Under the pieces are notes generated by a model, which did no database searches, had not been told where the DNA came from, and was given only the letters and a program-made list of their open reading frames with translations. Both the position numbers and the translations under genes were made by a program. A DNA stretch of 64,000 nucleotides from contig NZ_JFYN01000042.1 of assembly GCF_000631985.1 (NCBI RefSeq), forward strand, positions 367,006-431,005, written 5' to 3'. This DNA comes from Pseudomonas sp. RIT288. GTDB taxonomy: Bacteria; Pseudomonadota; Gammaproteobacteria; Pseudomonadales; Pseudomonadaceae. Below, piece by piece: positions 35,532-44,871 of this stretch; the first letter of the stretch is position 1, and each line of letters starts with the position of its first letter.

Positions 35532-36998
35532 ATGACGACAACAGCGCAGGCAAAGGCTTTGCAAATCGATGCACCTTCCAAACACAAAAAGCTCGCCGGT
35601 GAGATGGGAGCATTCAGCTTAGCTCTCACAGTTCTGGCTTTTTCAGCCCCCTTGACCACGGTATCAGGATACATTCCTGTCGCACTCATGTTCGGGGGGG
35701 TGGGCAGTCCGCTCGCGTTCATTTTCGTTACAGCAATGATTCTAATCTTCGGGATTGGATATGTGACACTCAACGCTGAAGTCAAACGCCCGGGAGATTT
35801 TTATTCCTTCATAAGCTATGGACTTGGAAAGCCTGCAGGTCTTGGCTCAGGACTGATGGCCGCTGTATCGTACTTTCTGATTCTAACCGGCGTGGCCGCA
35901 TACTTCGGTGTATCCGGGGCAGATCTACATAAAGAGATTTCCGGAACCTCATATCCTTGGTACGTCTACGCTCTACTTTGCTGGTTTGCCGTCGCCATCA
36001 TGGGTTATCTCCATATAGAGCTTTCCGCCAAGATTCTAACTTGGGTCATGGTCGCGGAAATCATAATATGCATTATTTTCGCTTTGGGAGTACTGTCCAA
36101 CAGTGGCGACAGCTCGGTGACCGCGGCCTCCCCCTTGTCGCCCTCAGAGCTGACAAAGGATTCGGTAAACCTGCCGTTTGCCATGCTGTTCGTAGTTTCG
36201 TTTTTCATGGGGTTTGAGGCGACTGCGCTGTTCAGAGACGAAGTGCGAATGCCAGACAAAACGATTCCAATGGCCACCTACGGCGCAATTATCTTTATTG
36301 GCGTAATTTACACATTCTGCGCATATGCAATGATCATAGCTTATGGGACTAGCATCCAAGAGGTAGCAGCTAACTCCCCAGCCAATATGTTTAATGATGC
36401 ATTCGGTAAATACGTAAGCGGAAAATTTCATGTTTTTATTTCAGCATTGATATTGACCTCCTCGTTTGCATGCATCCTGTCCATACATAACGTACTTTCC
36501 CGATATCTCTATAACTTGGGCACAGACGGTGCGCTGCCTTCCGTGCTTCGCAAAGTACATGCCAATCACTCTTCACCTTACATCGCTTCGCTAGCCGTGT
36601 CGCTACTAGTATTATCCGTGATGCTACCTTTTATTGTATTGCAGGTTAAACCTGACCTGCTGTACGGCCAACTGTCTGGGGTTGGCACCGCCGGCATAAT
36701 AATCCTACTCACGCTTGTCAACTTATCTGCGCTCTCCTGGTACTTCAAGAGAGGCCGTAGCCAAAACGCCAGTGTATTAAAGTCTCTGGTTGCCCCGACC
36801 ATTTCAACTATCTTTTTTACGGGCCTTGTTTACCTCGTTGAGAAAAACTTTGAACTGTTGGTTGGCGGTGAACCCGGACAACGTACATGGATGCTATACA
36901 GCCTGGGGGCAATTATGATCTTGGGTATTGCGTTGGCATTCTATTATAAACTTGCACGTCCAGGCACGTATGAGCGACTTGGGCGCACTCATCACTGA
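35532..36998 (+). CDS. APC-family permease of P450 module
   Basis: A 488-residue polytopic transporter. The opening is FSLALTVLAFSAPLTTVSGY, with FFMGFEATALFRDEVRMPDKTIPMATY in the middle, the same APC signature as the permeases at 17194 and 42379. AGGAGATAGCA precedes the ATG. It lies 237 bases after the P450 gene on the same strand, in AT-rich DNA, and probably shares the pathway. The likely substrate is an amine or amino-acid-like molecule, which hints at the P450's target. Confidence 0.86.
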   Translation: MTTTAQAKALQIDAPSKHKKLAGEMGAFSLALTVLAFSAPLTTVSGYIPVALMFGGVGSPLAFIFVTAMILIFGIGYVTLNAEVKRPGDFYSFISYGLGKPAGLGSGLMAAVSYFLILTGVAAYFGVSGADLHKEISGTSYPWYVYALLCWFAVAIMGYLHIELSAKILTWVMVAEIIICIIFALGVLSNSGDSSVTAASPLSPSELTKDSVNLPFAMLFVVSFFMGFEATALFRDEVRMPDKTIPMATYGAIIFIGVIYTFCAYAMIIAYGTSIQEVAANSPANMFNDAFGKYVSGKFHVFISALILTSSFACILSIHNVLSRYLYNLGTDGALPSVLRKVHANHSSPYIASLAVSLLVLSVMLPFIVLQVKPDLLYGQLSGVGTAGIIILLTLVNLSALSWYFKRGRSQNASVLKSLVAPTISTIFFTGLVYLVEKNFELLVGGEPGQRTWMLYSLGAIMILGIALAFYYKLARPGTYERLGRTHH

Positions 36999-37126
36999 CT
37001 TAGGTTTACCAGGGAGTCGCCTCAGGCTCTCCTGGTTAACTCAGGGCTAGTCAATCAGGTTTTGGTGGAATCATATACTCCCCTTGTGTACCATTCGGCC
37101 CATCGCTGAAACAGGTAGCAGCCGCC

Positions 37127-37795
37127 ATGACCAAGCTTGACAATGTTAATAGCATGATTTCCATGCTTGACAAATACATCGGCACATTCGATTGGGGCAG
37201 CCTAACTAAAAGTAAGCAGATCATTCTGAACTCTTTCCTGCGAGTTGCGACGAGTGAAGGCATCGCTAATGTGTCGATGCGCACACTCGCATCAGCAGCG
37301 GGCGTCAAACCTCCTACAATATATTCTCACTTCCCAGGCGGCCGGGATGAAATAGTATCCGCGGCACTTCATCGACACTACAACAACTTCTCAAAAAGTC
37401 TACGCCAGGCACTGCATGGCTGCACATGCGCTGAGGAGTACTGGGCATCCCTAGTTGCATTTCATGTCACGCAACAGCTGTCTCAACCTGAGAACGATCT
37501 TTGGGACATACTGATTGCTACTGACAAAGTAAATAGCTCACTGGATCCGGAATTACGACGAGAAGTTAATGACTGGGAAGAGTTTTGCGATCAGATGTAC
37601 TGTGCTGTCGCACGCGACTTAGGACACGCTAACTGTACTCAGGACGCGCGAGTAGTTCGAAAGACGCTGGACAGCATTGGAAGTTGGTGGCACTGGGATG
37701 GTTCAGAAGCTCACCTTAATCAGGCCATTGACTATGCGCTCGTTCTGACAACGCACATCCTGACAACACCCAAAACCGTATATCACAAAGCCTAG
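37127..37795 (+). CDS. TetR-family regulator
   Basis: A 222-residue regulator. The N-terminal HTH is at about residues 30-80, with GIANVSMRTLASAAGVKPPTIYSHFPGGRDEIV, the TetR DNA-binding signature. The C-terminal ligand domain has no clear match. It lies after the P450-module permease. Two AACGAtCGTT-type palindromes near the P450 operon and the MFS exporter are the likely targets. Its stop codon touches the end of a decayed IS5-type transposase, so its last residues may have been altered by the insertion. Confidence 0.87.
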   Translation: MTKLDNVNSMISMLDKYIGTFDWGSLTKSKQIILNSFLRVATSEGIANVSMRTLASAAGVKPPTIYSHFPGGRDEIVSAALHRHYNNFSKSLRQALHGCTCAEEYWASLVAFHVTQQLSQPENDLWDILIATDKVNSSLDPELRREVNDWEEFCDQMYCAVARDLGHANCTQDARVVRKTLDSIGSWWHWDGSEAHLNQAIDYALVLTTHILTTPKTVYHKA

Positions 37796-38600
37796 GTTTG
37801 GTACGAAAAGTACTGTTTAAAACACCGCATGGCACAATCCAGTGAAACCATCCGCGCATAATTTTTCGCGAGTTTGTCGAAGCGCGTAACGATGCAGCGA
37901 TCTTCCTTCAACCGGCCAAACATGTGCTGTTACCGGTACTTGGTATGATCAAACAGCCTGGGCAGACCCGGTTTCGGTTTGCGCTTCATGCCACGCAGCG
38001 GGATCACCGACTGCATTCGGTAAGGGTCACAGTAATAACCCTGGACCTCGGCGTCACAGCCCTAGTCAGACAGCAACCATCGAAGCATTTGCGGGATGAC
38101 CGCGCACACTAACGATGTAAGCCTTATCCCGCACCGGCTGCGCATAGGCGATACCGCTGGCTTGCCCTCCTGACAATAGAAAGCTTAGCGATATGCCATT
38201 GGCATAACAGCGGATGTGGATCTTGGTCGTCAGGACGCTTCAGATAAGTCCGAACGCGTGGTGACTCATCAGCGCCCTTTTTCCAGCGCCAGAAGAGCTC
38301 CGAATTGCGCGCACCGCTGTGGAGCCAGTCAGCCAGGCTCCCAGATCGATTAACCCTTGCGCGCTCAATCCGATATGAAGTCGCTTCAGCCTCTGGCCGA
38401 ATACCCGAGATTGCACCAATCACTAAAGCGCTGATACAGCGTTGACCACCGGCCAATCATCTGCACGTGGGCGTCCATTACGCCAGACTCACTGAAGAGC
38501 TTTCCAGCCAAATCCCAGACTGCGCCGGGAAATTCATACCGTTGGCCATCGAGGGCCCCTACTCTGATGAGCGTGGACTTTAGGGCGCCTGCGCGCATTA
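37792..38600 (-). pseudogene. Decayed IS5-family transposase
   Basis: A broken transposase gene. The 3' end translates as MFGRLKEDRCIVTRFDKLAK, then NYARMVSLDCAMRCFKQYF, the standard C terminus of IS5-type transposases. Further 5', GRWSTLYQRFSDWC is the N-terminal part. Between them the frame is interrupted by stops and shifts. Terminal repeats were not located. It shows past insertion-element activity between the TetR and MFS genes. Confidence 0.75.
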
Positions 38601-38649
38601 GTTACCGTTTGAAAGCACCGGGCGGGGCACGTAATAACCCCATACTCTA

Positions 38650-38672
38650 TCAGCCCCATCTGAAGGGGCTGA
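38650..38672 (-). terminator. Hairpin after MFS exporter gene
   Basis: TCAGCCCC, loop ATCTGAA, GGGGCTGA: an 8-bp perfect stem 29 bases beyond the MFS stop on the minus strand. It is not followed by a U-tract. Confidence 0.4.
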
Positions 38673-38700
38673 TTGAGCCGCTGGAGCGCCAGGCAAACTG

Positions 38701-39858
38701 TCAACTCAAGCGCTTGGCAGTCCAGTATAAAAAGCTTGCGCATAACGCCATAGCAGCTCCGATTATCGCTGGAGAGGTCCAGCCAAATCCGGCAGTGATA
38801 GCCATACCACCTAGCCAAGGCCCAAGTGCGTTAGCAGCATTCAGCGCAGCATGGTTGCTTGCTGCGACTAATTGTTGGCCATGTTTGGAGACATCCATAA
38901 GCCGCATCTGCAGCGCCGGACATAGACCTATCATACATCCGAGCGCCATAGTCGCAACAGCCACACCAATCTTTGAGCCGGCAAGCAGCGGGAATACCAA
39001 TAAAGTTATGAGACTGAAAGTTAAAATTATCTTAACAGAAGCGAACTTGAAGCGGTCGTATAGCCATCCACCGGCGTAATTCCCTACCAGCGTACCCACA
39101 CCAAAAAAAATCAGCATTGGTGCGATCCAATAATCTTCAAGCCGCGTAACATTCAATATGATGGGTGCTAGATAGCTGTACACTCCAAACATGCCCGAAA
39201 ACCCAATTGCTGCAATACCCAGTGTCAACCACACTTGCGGATTAGCAAAAGAAGCCAGTTCGTGCTTTACATTAAGGGGCGGCTCCTTGCTCATATCTGG
39301 CGCATAACGATGTAATAAGAAAAGACCAATTAGACTGGCAAAGCTGATCCCGGCAAAAATCCACCGCCAGCCCAGCTCCTGACCAATGTAGGTTGCACCT
39401 GGCGCGCCCAGAAGAATTGCTGCGGTGACGCCCATTAAAACTCGGCTTACCGCCTTGCCCCTTTTATTGAACGGCGCGTTCGAGGCAGCCAACACAGCGG
39501 CCACTCCAAAGTACGCAGCATGCGGAAAGCCCGCCATTACACGGGAAAATAGAAGCAGTTCATAGTTCGTAGAGAAAAAACTGAGTGCATTTGCGACCGT
39601 GTATACGCCCAACAGGAACACTATAAGGTTCCGCTTGCTCAGATACACCCCGACAAACACCATGATGGGAGCGCCGATCACCACACCGATGGCATAGGCA
39701 CTAATAAGATTGGCTGCTTGAGTTTCAGGTATGGAGAAAGCCGCTGAAAAGCTTGAGAGAAGTCCCATCATGGCAAATTCACCAGTGCAGAGGGAAAAGA
39801 CCCCAGCCATCAAAGCCAATTCAACTAAAACCCTCTTGCTAACAATCGTTTTTAACAT
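38701..39858 (-). CDS. MFS transporter, DHA1/AraJ-like, copy 1
   Basis: A 385-residue, 12-helix MFS protein. CTGEFAMMGLLSSF is in helix 1, and AGFPHAAYFGVAA and APFNKRGKAVSRVLMGVTAAI follow in the loop region after helix 4. DHA1 members are mostly drug, sugar or arabinose efflux proteins. It is clearly a paralogue of the gene at 57763-58929, with long identical runs. The start is an ATG at 39858. A TetR-type palindrome about 145 bases upstream links it to the P450 operon, so it may export a toxic intermediate. Confidence 0.87.
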   Translation of the reverse strand: MLKTIVSKRVLVELALMAGVFSLCTGEFAMMGLLSSFSAAFSIPETQAANLISAYAIGVVIGAPIMVFVGVYLSKRNLIVFLLGVYTVANALSFFSTNYELLLFSRVMAGFPHAAYFGVAAVLAASNAPFNKRGKAVSRVLMGVTAAILLGAPGATYIGQELGWRWIFAGISFASLIGLFLLHRYAPDMSKEPPLNVKHELASFANPQVWLTLGIAAIGFSGMFGVYSYLAPIILNVTRLEDYWIAPMLIFFGVGTLVGNYAGGWLYDRFKFASVKIILTFSLITLLVFPLLAGSKIGVAVATMALGCMIGLCPALQMRLMDVSKHGQQLVAASNHAALNAANALGPWLGGMAITAGFGWTSPAIIGAAMALCASFLYWTAKRLS

Positions 39859-40292
39859 ATCACGTCACAGCCCTAGCGGCCTCAACATTGAATTGCGGCC
39901 ATTACGATAAAGTCCGGAAAGGGCATCGTTACATTGCGCCTTGCCAGCATGAGAGGATTCAAATGGGGTTAGTCGAACGACAGTTGATCGCTATTACACT
40001 ACCAAACGATCGTTCGGATAATTTGTATGTTACACCGCCAGAGCTGGCAATGAGGGCAGTATAAATGCGGAAATTTGGCAAGTGGGCCGCCCGGACCGTC
40101 AGGCAATCTCGGAACCTGCAGCCCAAGCTCAGCGCACTCATAAGGGACGCTCACCGCTTTGCCGAAGACTAATCTTTTGACTGTGTCCGTATTTCAGCCA
40201 CAGGCGCACAAACAGTGTGAGGCAGCGTCCCTGAAAATTAAGCCGTCCAGGCCCTATGTATCCGGGCCTAGCTAGTTAATACCGGCAATCAA
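39859..40292. other. MFS promoter region with operator
   Basis: A 434-base AT-rich gap. It holds the palindrome at 40002-40017, a related half site near 39974 (CGAACGACAGTTG), and a short hairpin (AGGCCC/GGGCCT, 40249-40269) after the dioxygenase gene. No gene was seen. Confidence 0.5.
40002..40017. promoter_or_regulatory. TetR-type palindrome before MFS exporter gene
   Basis: CCAAACGATCGTTCGG, with the perfect core AACGATCGTT. It matches the site before the P450 operon, including the GGATA that follows both. The spacing suits repression of the MFS promoter. Confidence 0.5.
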
Positions 40293-41195
40293 CTACTTTT
40301 TCACATAATCGTAAACACTACGTCCAATGTTGGAGAAATGTGAGCTTTTCTCCAGTAACTCCATAAAGAATTTTTGACCAAACGGCTGCTCGGGGTAGAG
40401 CGCCACACGGGGATCCTCGTACTCCCGGACATAGCCGACGCTTGCCCCACCCATTTCATAACCGATAAGACGCTGGAGTTCCGGCGTGAAGTTTTTCGCC
40501 ACCTCCAAGGGAATTGACAGGTACTGATTTTCTTCCTGCCTGACCCAACCCACACAGTAATCAATATTCAGAGCACGGCGGCTAGCTTGCGACTTGTTCT
40601 CACCGCCGCCATGAATGGTTTTGCCGGTATAAACGAGCACTGATCCCTTTTTCATCTCAGCTGCGAAAGTGTCAGCCTGAGAAAAAGTCAGAGGAAGCAA
40701 GTTATGTTTATGACTCCCGGGGATAACGCGTGTTGCGCCATTTTCCTCGGTGAAATCATCCATCGCCCAGATGGTACTTACTTCAATATGGAAGTTTACA
40801 GGAAAATGATCATACCAATCCCAGGCCCCTTCATCACGATGAAGAAACTGAGCTTTCTGACCCGGATCAATGCATATGACTTGGGTCAGGTTAAGCTGCA
40901 CCGCAGATGCATTTCTACCCAAGAACTTTCTAGTCGCTCCTAGCACGGTTGGGTGCATAACCATAGCGTGAGATGCAGTAGAGCGGGCAGGTACCGCACC
41001 GCAACGGCGAGTAAGCGTACCTACGGCATTGTTCTCACCTTCAGGAGTGCGATCCAGGTATGGTTGAATTTGATCGTTGACGGCATCTATAACCGCGTCA
41101 CTCACAGCGTTATCGATAATGCAGTAACCTTCAGCATCCAAGCAGGCGATAACTTCATCAATCGAGCAATTGGAAGGCAGGTGAATAAGAGACAT
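40293..41195 (-). CDS. Phytanoyl-CoA-dioxygenase-family oxygenase
   Basis: A 300-residue Fe(II)/2-oxoglutarate oxygenase of the PhyH family. The iron ligands are visible as H119-x-D121 (QFLHRDEGAWDW) and H195 (GKTIHGGGEN), with R206/R207 near the 2-oxoglutarate carboxylate. Such enzymes hydroxylate or demethylate small molecules and need no CoA. A strong GGAGGATAT precedes the ATG. It is divergent from a LuxR regulator and flanked by transporters, so it may be a second oxygenation step next to the P450 module. The substrate is unknown. Confidence 0.88.
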   Translation of the reverse strand: MSLIHLPSNCSIDEVIACLDAEGYCIIDNAVSDAVIDAVNDQIQPYLDRTPEGENNAVGTLTRRCGAVPARSTASHAMVMHPTVLGATRKFLGRNASAVQLNLTQVICIDPGQKAQFLHRDEGAWDWYDHFPVNFHIEVSTIWAMDDFTEENGATRVIPGSHKHNLLPLTFSQADTFAAEMKKGSVLVYTGKTIHGGGENKSQASRRALNIDYCVGWVRQEENQYLSIPLEVAKNFTPELQRLIGYEMGGASVGYVREYEDPRVALYPEQPFGQKFFMELLEKSSHFSNIGRSVYDYVKK

Positions 41196-41453
41196 ATATC
41201 CTCCAGATTAAAACTTAGGGATTCATAAAGTCAGATAGAAGACTTCCAATCAAGCTATCGCAACATAACAAAATGCACATCCATCTTAAGGATGAGTTCG
41301 CACCACATCATTCGGTACAAAGACGGCACGCATCATGCTGAGTAGCGTTATAGCGCTGTAAGAATCGCTTCAATGGGCAGGCACTGCACCATCAGATGGC
41401 AGATATACCCCCTGGCGCTTTAATTTCGTGCAATGCAATACGAGGTACCCCTG

Positions 41454-42152
41454 ATGCATAACGCCGAGCTTAGTACACGATGCCGAGAGTACGCGCAAAA
41501 CACGGTCAAATTCTTGAAAAAAACCACGGGATGCTCGGCCGTTGTGTTCACGTGGTATCACGACAGCCGAAGCAAACCACCTCATTTTCAATTGGGCGCA
41601 GATGAGGAAATGATCACTGAATATTATGACCGCTACTATCACGCCGATCCGCTTCGTGCCGACCTACTGATCGAAACAGCAACACACTTTGCGACCCTAT
41701 CGAATGCCCGAGAGAAACACGACGAAAATTTGCTAGAACAGTATTATCCTTTTCTCCGTAAATATAAAATTCGAGAAGAAATGGATCTGCTTTTCTGTGC
41801 AGGCGGAATTCCTGTGGCTTCGGCCGCACTGCTGCACCAAGAAAGCAGTAGAGAAAACAACATGGGGGCTTGCGATTTAAAGGAAGTGCACAAATACCTG
41901 CAATATGCATTTTCTATTCTACCCTCGGTCAGACTTATTAACATGAACGCGGAGCTTGAGTCTCGCTACAAACTAACGCCTAAAGAACGGGCGGTGGTGG
42001 AGCTCATAGTGTCGGGAGAATCCAACAAGTCTATCGCAACGCGGCTCGGCATGGAGCTACCGACCACTAAAACCCACGTCCTGCACATTTTCGAAAAGCT
42101 CCAGGTCGATAGCAGGGGCAAGGTAATTTCATTGTTAATGGGTGTACGTTAG
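41454..42152 (+). CDS. LuxR-family transcriptional regulator
   Basis: A 232-residue regulator. A C-terminal GerE/LuxR HTH covers about 165-230 (LTPKERAVVELIVSGESNKSIATRLGM, then TTKTHVLHIFEKL). The N-terminal 150 residues form a possible GAF-like or aromatic sensor domain of unknown ligand. The ATG at 41454 has GAGG 8 bases upstream and was preferred to one at 41433 with none. It lies between the PhyH-type oxygenase (divergent) and an APC permease (same strand), which are its likely targets. Confidence 0.83.
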   Translation: MHNAELSTRCREYAQNTVKFLKKTTGCSAVVFTWYHDSRSKPPHFQLGADEEMITEYYDRYYHADPLRADLLIETATHFATLSNAREKHDENLLEQYYPFLRKYKIREEMDLLFCAGGIPVASAALLHQESSRENNMGACDLKEVHKYLQYAFSILPSVRLINMNAELESRYKLTPKERAVVELIVSGESNKSIATRLGMELPTTKTHVLHIFEKLQVDSRGKVISLLMGVR

Positions 42153-42378
42153 CTAAGGGTTGAGGAGGTCGTGTGTGCGCCACCGCCCCCCCCTTTAAGT
42201 ACAGGACGCTACAGATCTGATTTCGCACTGCCTCATACCTTAGGTTGATGTGCATCACTGATAGATCATGGATAGTCGTAGGACGGCATGGTGGAGCGCT
42301 TATACAACTATTATTATTTAGCGAATTATCTCTCGCATGCCGACACTGCCGCTCAACGTCTATAACCAGGTGATGTCA

Positions 42379-43836
42379 ATGAACGACTTAGACGGGGCAT
42401 TTAAGCCCTCGCGTGCGACATATATAATCTCCCCTGAGCTCACTTATGCTCCGGGCACACAAGCTCTCAAAGGTAAAATATCCGGCTGGGAATTACTCTG
42501 CTCCGTTCTGGCATTCGCAGCTCCCGTAACTTCGGTAAGCAGCTTGATTCCATTCGTTATTCAAGGAGGAGGGATTGGCGCACCGCTATTGATTTTGGCA
42601 GCAACCGTATTGATGCTGAGCTTCAGTATTGGTTTCGTGGCCATGTCAGAGCATGTGACTAAGCCTGGCGCGTTCTACGCTTATGTGGCCGAAGCTTGTG
42701 GCATAAAAATAGGCAATGGTACGGCATTTGTTGCGGTCTTTGCTTATTTCACGCTGGGGTTCTGCACCGTTGCGTTGATAGGGCCAGTGTTTTCCAGCTT
42801 TCTATCCGAAGTCTTTGGCATCAGCGGTGTTCCCTGGTACGTAGGCAGCATGCTTTCATTTATGATAACCGGCTTTTTGTCCTACCTGCGCATTGACCTT
42901 TCGGCAAAGATATTGACTCTTACTATGTTCGCAGAGATTGCCGTCGTACTGATTTTTAATTTAATCGTGCCATTCTCTAACAATGGCCAGAACTTTTCTG
43001 TAGAACCACTCTCGCCCAGCCACTTCCTCGACGGCAACTTCACAGTTGCCTTTCTGTATTCGATCATTATCTTCATCGGCTTTGAATCTACCGCAGTTTA
43101 TCGGGACGAAGTAAAAAATCCGAAAAAAACCATTCCATTCGTAACCTATGCAGCCGTCCTTTTCATCGGTTGTTTCTACGCATTCAGTGCGTGGATGACC
43201 ATAACGGCTTATGGCGTAGACAATGTTATGGAAGCCGCCAACAAGGACACGGCTAACCTGTTTATGAACGCTATGGCGACCTACATGGGTAAAACCAGCG
43301 TCGACATAACCAGAGGGATTCTAATCATTTCCGCCATCGCGTGCCTGCTCTCGGCGCATAATGCGCTGGCGAGATATATTTACTCGCTGAGCCGCAATGG
43401 AGCGATCTCGCATAAGTTCGGTAAAATCCATCCTAAACACATGTCACCTTATGTCGCCAGTCTCAGTTGTACCTTAGGCTGGGCGCTGGCAACCCTGGCT
43501 TTCATCAAATCAGACCCCAGCCTCCTCTACGCCCAGGTCGGCGGAGTTGGCACGTATGCCATGCTAATCCTGATGTCGCTGACAAGCATCGCGGTTCTAT
43601 ATTTTTTCCTTCGCCGCAAAGAATTCAGCTTCAGGACCACTGTTTGCCCGTTACTGGCCGTCGCCGGAATTCTAAGCTTTACACTTCTGACCACGGTTAA
43701 CTTCCACTACCTAACTGGAGGCGAGCCGGGTTCAGGTATATGGCTGCAACTAATTATTGTCGGCATGTTCGCTTTTGGCTACTTTTCAGCATTGTTCAGA
43801 CCACGGTCTGCGTCCCTAGCGGCGACCGAGAGCTAG
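42379..43836 (+). CDS. APC-family permease
   Basis: A 485-residue polytopic transporter. LCSVLAFAAPVTSVSSLIPF is the first helix, and FIGFESTAVYRDEVKNPKKTIPFVTY is the central APC signature. The ATG at 42379 was chosen for its AGGTG site; in-frame ATGs at 42337 and 42373 are alternatives. It follows the LuxR gene and probably imports an amine or amino acid for the dioxygenase side of the module. The composition is AT-rich, as for the P450 genes. Confidence 0.85.
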   Translation: MNDLDGAFKPSRATYIISPELTYAPGTQALKGKISGWELLCSVLAFAAPVTSVSSLIPFVIQGGGIGAPLLILAATVLMLSFSIGFVAMSEHVTKPGAFYAYVAEACGIKIGNGTAFVAVFAYFTLGFCTVALIGPVFSSFLSEVFGISGVPWYVGSMLSFMITGFLSYLRIDLSAKILTLTMFAEIAVVLIFNLIVPFSNNGQNFSVEPLSPSHFLDGNFTVAFLYSIIIFIGFESTAVYRDEVKNPKKTIPFVTYAAVLFIGCFYAFSAWMTITAYGVDNVMEAANKDTANLFMNAMATYMGKTSVDITRGILIISAIACLLSAHNALARYIYSLSRNGAISHKFGKIHPKHMSPYVASLSCTLGWALATLAFIKSDPSLLYAQVGGVGTYAMLILMSLTSIAVLYFFLRRKEFSFRTTVCPLLAVAGILSFTLLTTVNFHYLTGGEPGSGIWLQLIIVGMFAFGYFSALFRPRSASLAATES

Positions 43837-43870
43837 CCAGTCGCGCCGGGGGAAAATACAACCTCGTTGC

Positions 43871-43911
43871 CACACCTCGATAGCGCGTCCACCTGACGCT
43901 ATCGAGGTGTG
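43871..43911. terminator. Strong hairpin between convergent genes
   Basis: CACACCTCGATAGCG and CGCTATCGAGGTGTG pair perfectly over 15 bp around an 11-base loop. It lies 35 bases after the permease stop and before the convergent enoyl-CoA hydratase end, and an A-run follows it on the plus strand. It likely terminates transcription from one or both sides. Confidence 0.65.
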
Positions 43912-44055
43912 CCCAAAAAAGAGGAACTAACCTCCCCGACTCAGACTTCTGACACAACGTTTCCATTACCCTTCAAGTTAGCTTTCTTAGTTACAGGCGA
44001 GAAACACTACTCACGACCGCTTACACTTGACGCCCCCACTCTGAGGTCAGGGTTT

Positions 44056-44841
44056 TCAGAATCCAGTGAAATTCGCAGCCCTACGTTCCAGGAAGGAATT
44101 GACTCCCTCTTTGAAATCGCCGCTCGCAAGGATCGGCAATAGATCCGGAATCAACTGATCCATCGCAACTTGCTCACCTTGATTAATCGCTAAACGGGCA
44201 CTTCCGAGGGTCGCCGCGACGCCCAGTGGAGCCTGCCGGGCTATTCGTTCTGCAATTTGCATCGCCGCTTCGAATTGCTGGCCAGCAGGGCATACAGCCT
44301 GCACCAACCCCATACGATGGGCTTCATTTGCGTCAAATTCGTCGCCGGTCAGTAGGTAACGCATCGTATTCCCCCAGCCGATGTTCTGGACGAATCGAAC
44401 CGTTGCGCCGCCTACGGCATAGAGACCTCTCTGCACTTCGATCTGGCCGAAGCGACAATTGTCAGCAGCAACCCTGATATCAGCAGCCAGCATCAACTCC
44501 AGCGCAAGTGTGTAGCAGATTCCATGGGCGGCCACGACAATCGGCTTGCTTACCCGGCGTGACTGATTCAGGCCAAAAGGATCACAGGCGCCTGCTGGAA
44601 GCTCGGGAAAGCCCCCCTTAGCGAACTGACCGGCCCACTGCTTCAGTTCCAAGCCAGCGGTGAAGTTTTTCCCTTCGCCATACAGCACGCCGCAGCGCAG
44701 TGTTGGGTCAGTATTCAGGATGCCGTAAGCCACAGCCAGCTCGATGTAGAGATCAATGTCCATCGCGTTCATTTTTTCAGGGCGATTGAACCCGATGCAC
44801 AAAACACGGCCCCGCTTTTCAACTTTGACTTTATCGACCAT
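44056..44841 (-). CDS. Enoyl-CoA hydratase/isomerase family protein
   Basis: A 261-residue crotonase-fold protein. VLCIGFNRPEKMNAMD and the oxyanion-hole region GKNFTAGLELK are in place, followed by HGICYTLALELMLAADIRVA. The usual GG(D/E) and catalytic Glu positions read FGQIEVQRGLYAVGGA, so one general acid seems changed, and hydration activity is uncertain. The ATG at 44841 was preferred to a TTG at 44844. It is the last gene of a six-gene operon. With the acyl-CoA synthetase at 54603 it points to a CoA-thioester stage in the pathway. Confidence 0.83.
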   Translation of the reverse strand: MVDKVKVEKRGRVLCIGFNRPEKMNAMDIDLYIELAVAYGILNTDPTLRCGVLYGEGKNFTAGLELKQWAGQFAKGGFPELPAGACDPFGLNQSRRVSKPIVVAAHGICYTLALELMLAADIRVAADNCRFGQIEVQRGLYAVGGATVRFVQNIGWGNTMRYLLTGDEFDANEAHRMGLVQAVCPAGQQFEAAMQIAERIARQAPLGVAATLGSARLAINQGEQVAMDQLIPDLLPILASGDFKEGVNSFLERRAANFTGF

Positions 44842-44871
44842 CAAAAACCCAACCCAATGTCAGAGTGTTCG

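Noticed and set aside
37479..37495. TGTCTCAACCTGAGAAC, similar to the module C operator
   Set aside because: It lies inside the TetR coding sequence, with two mismatches; probably chance.
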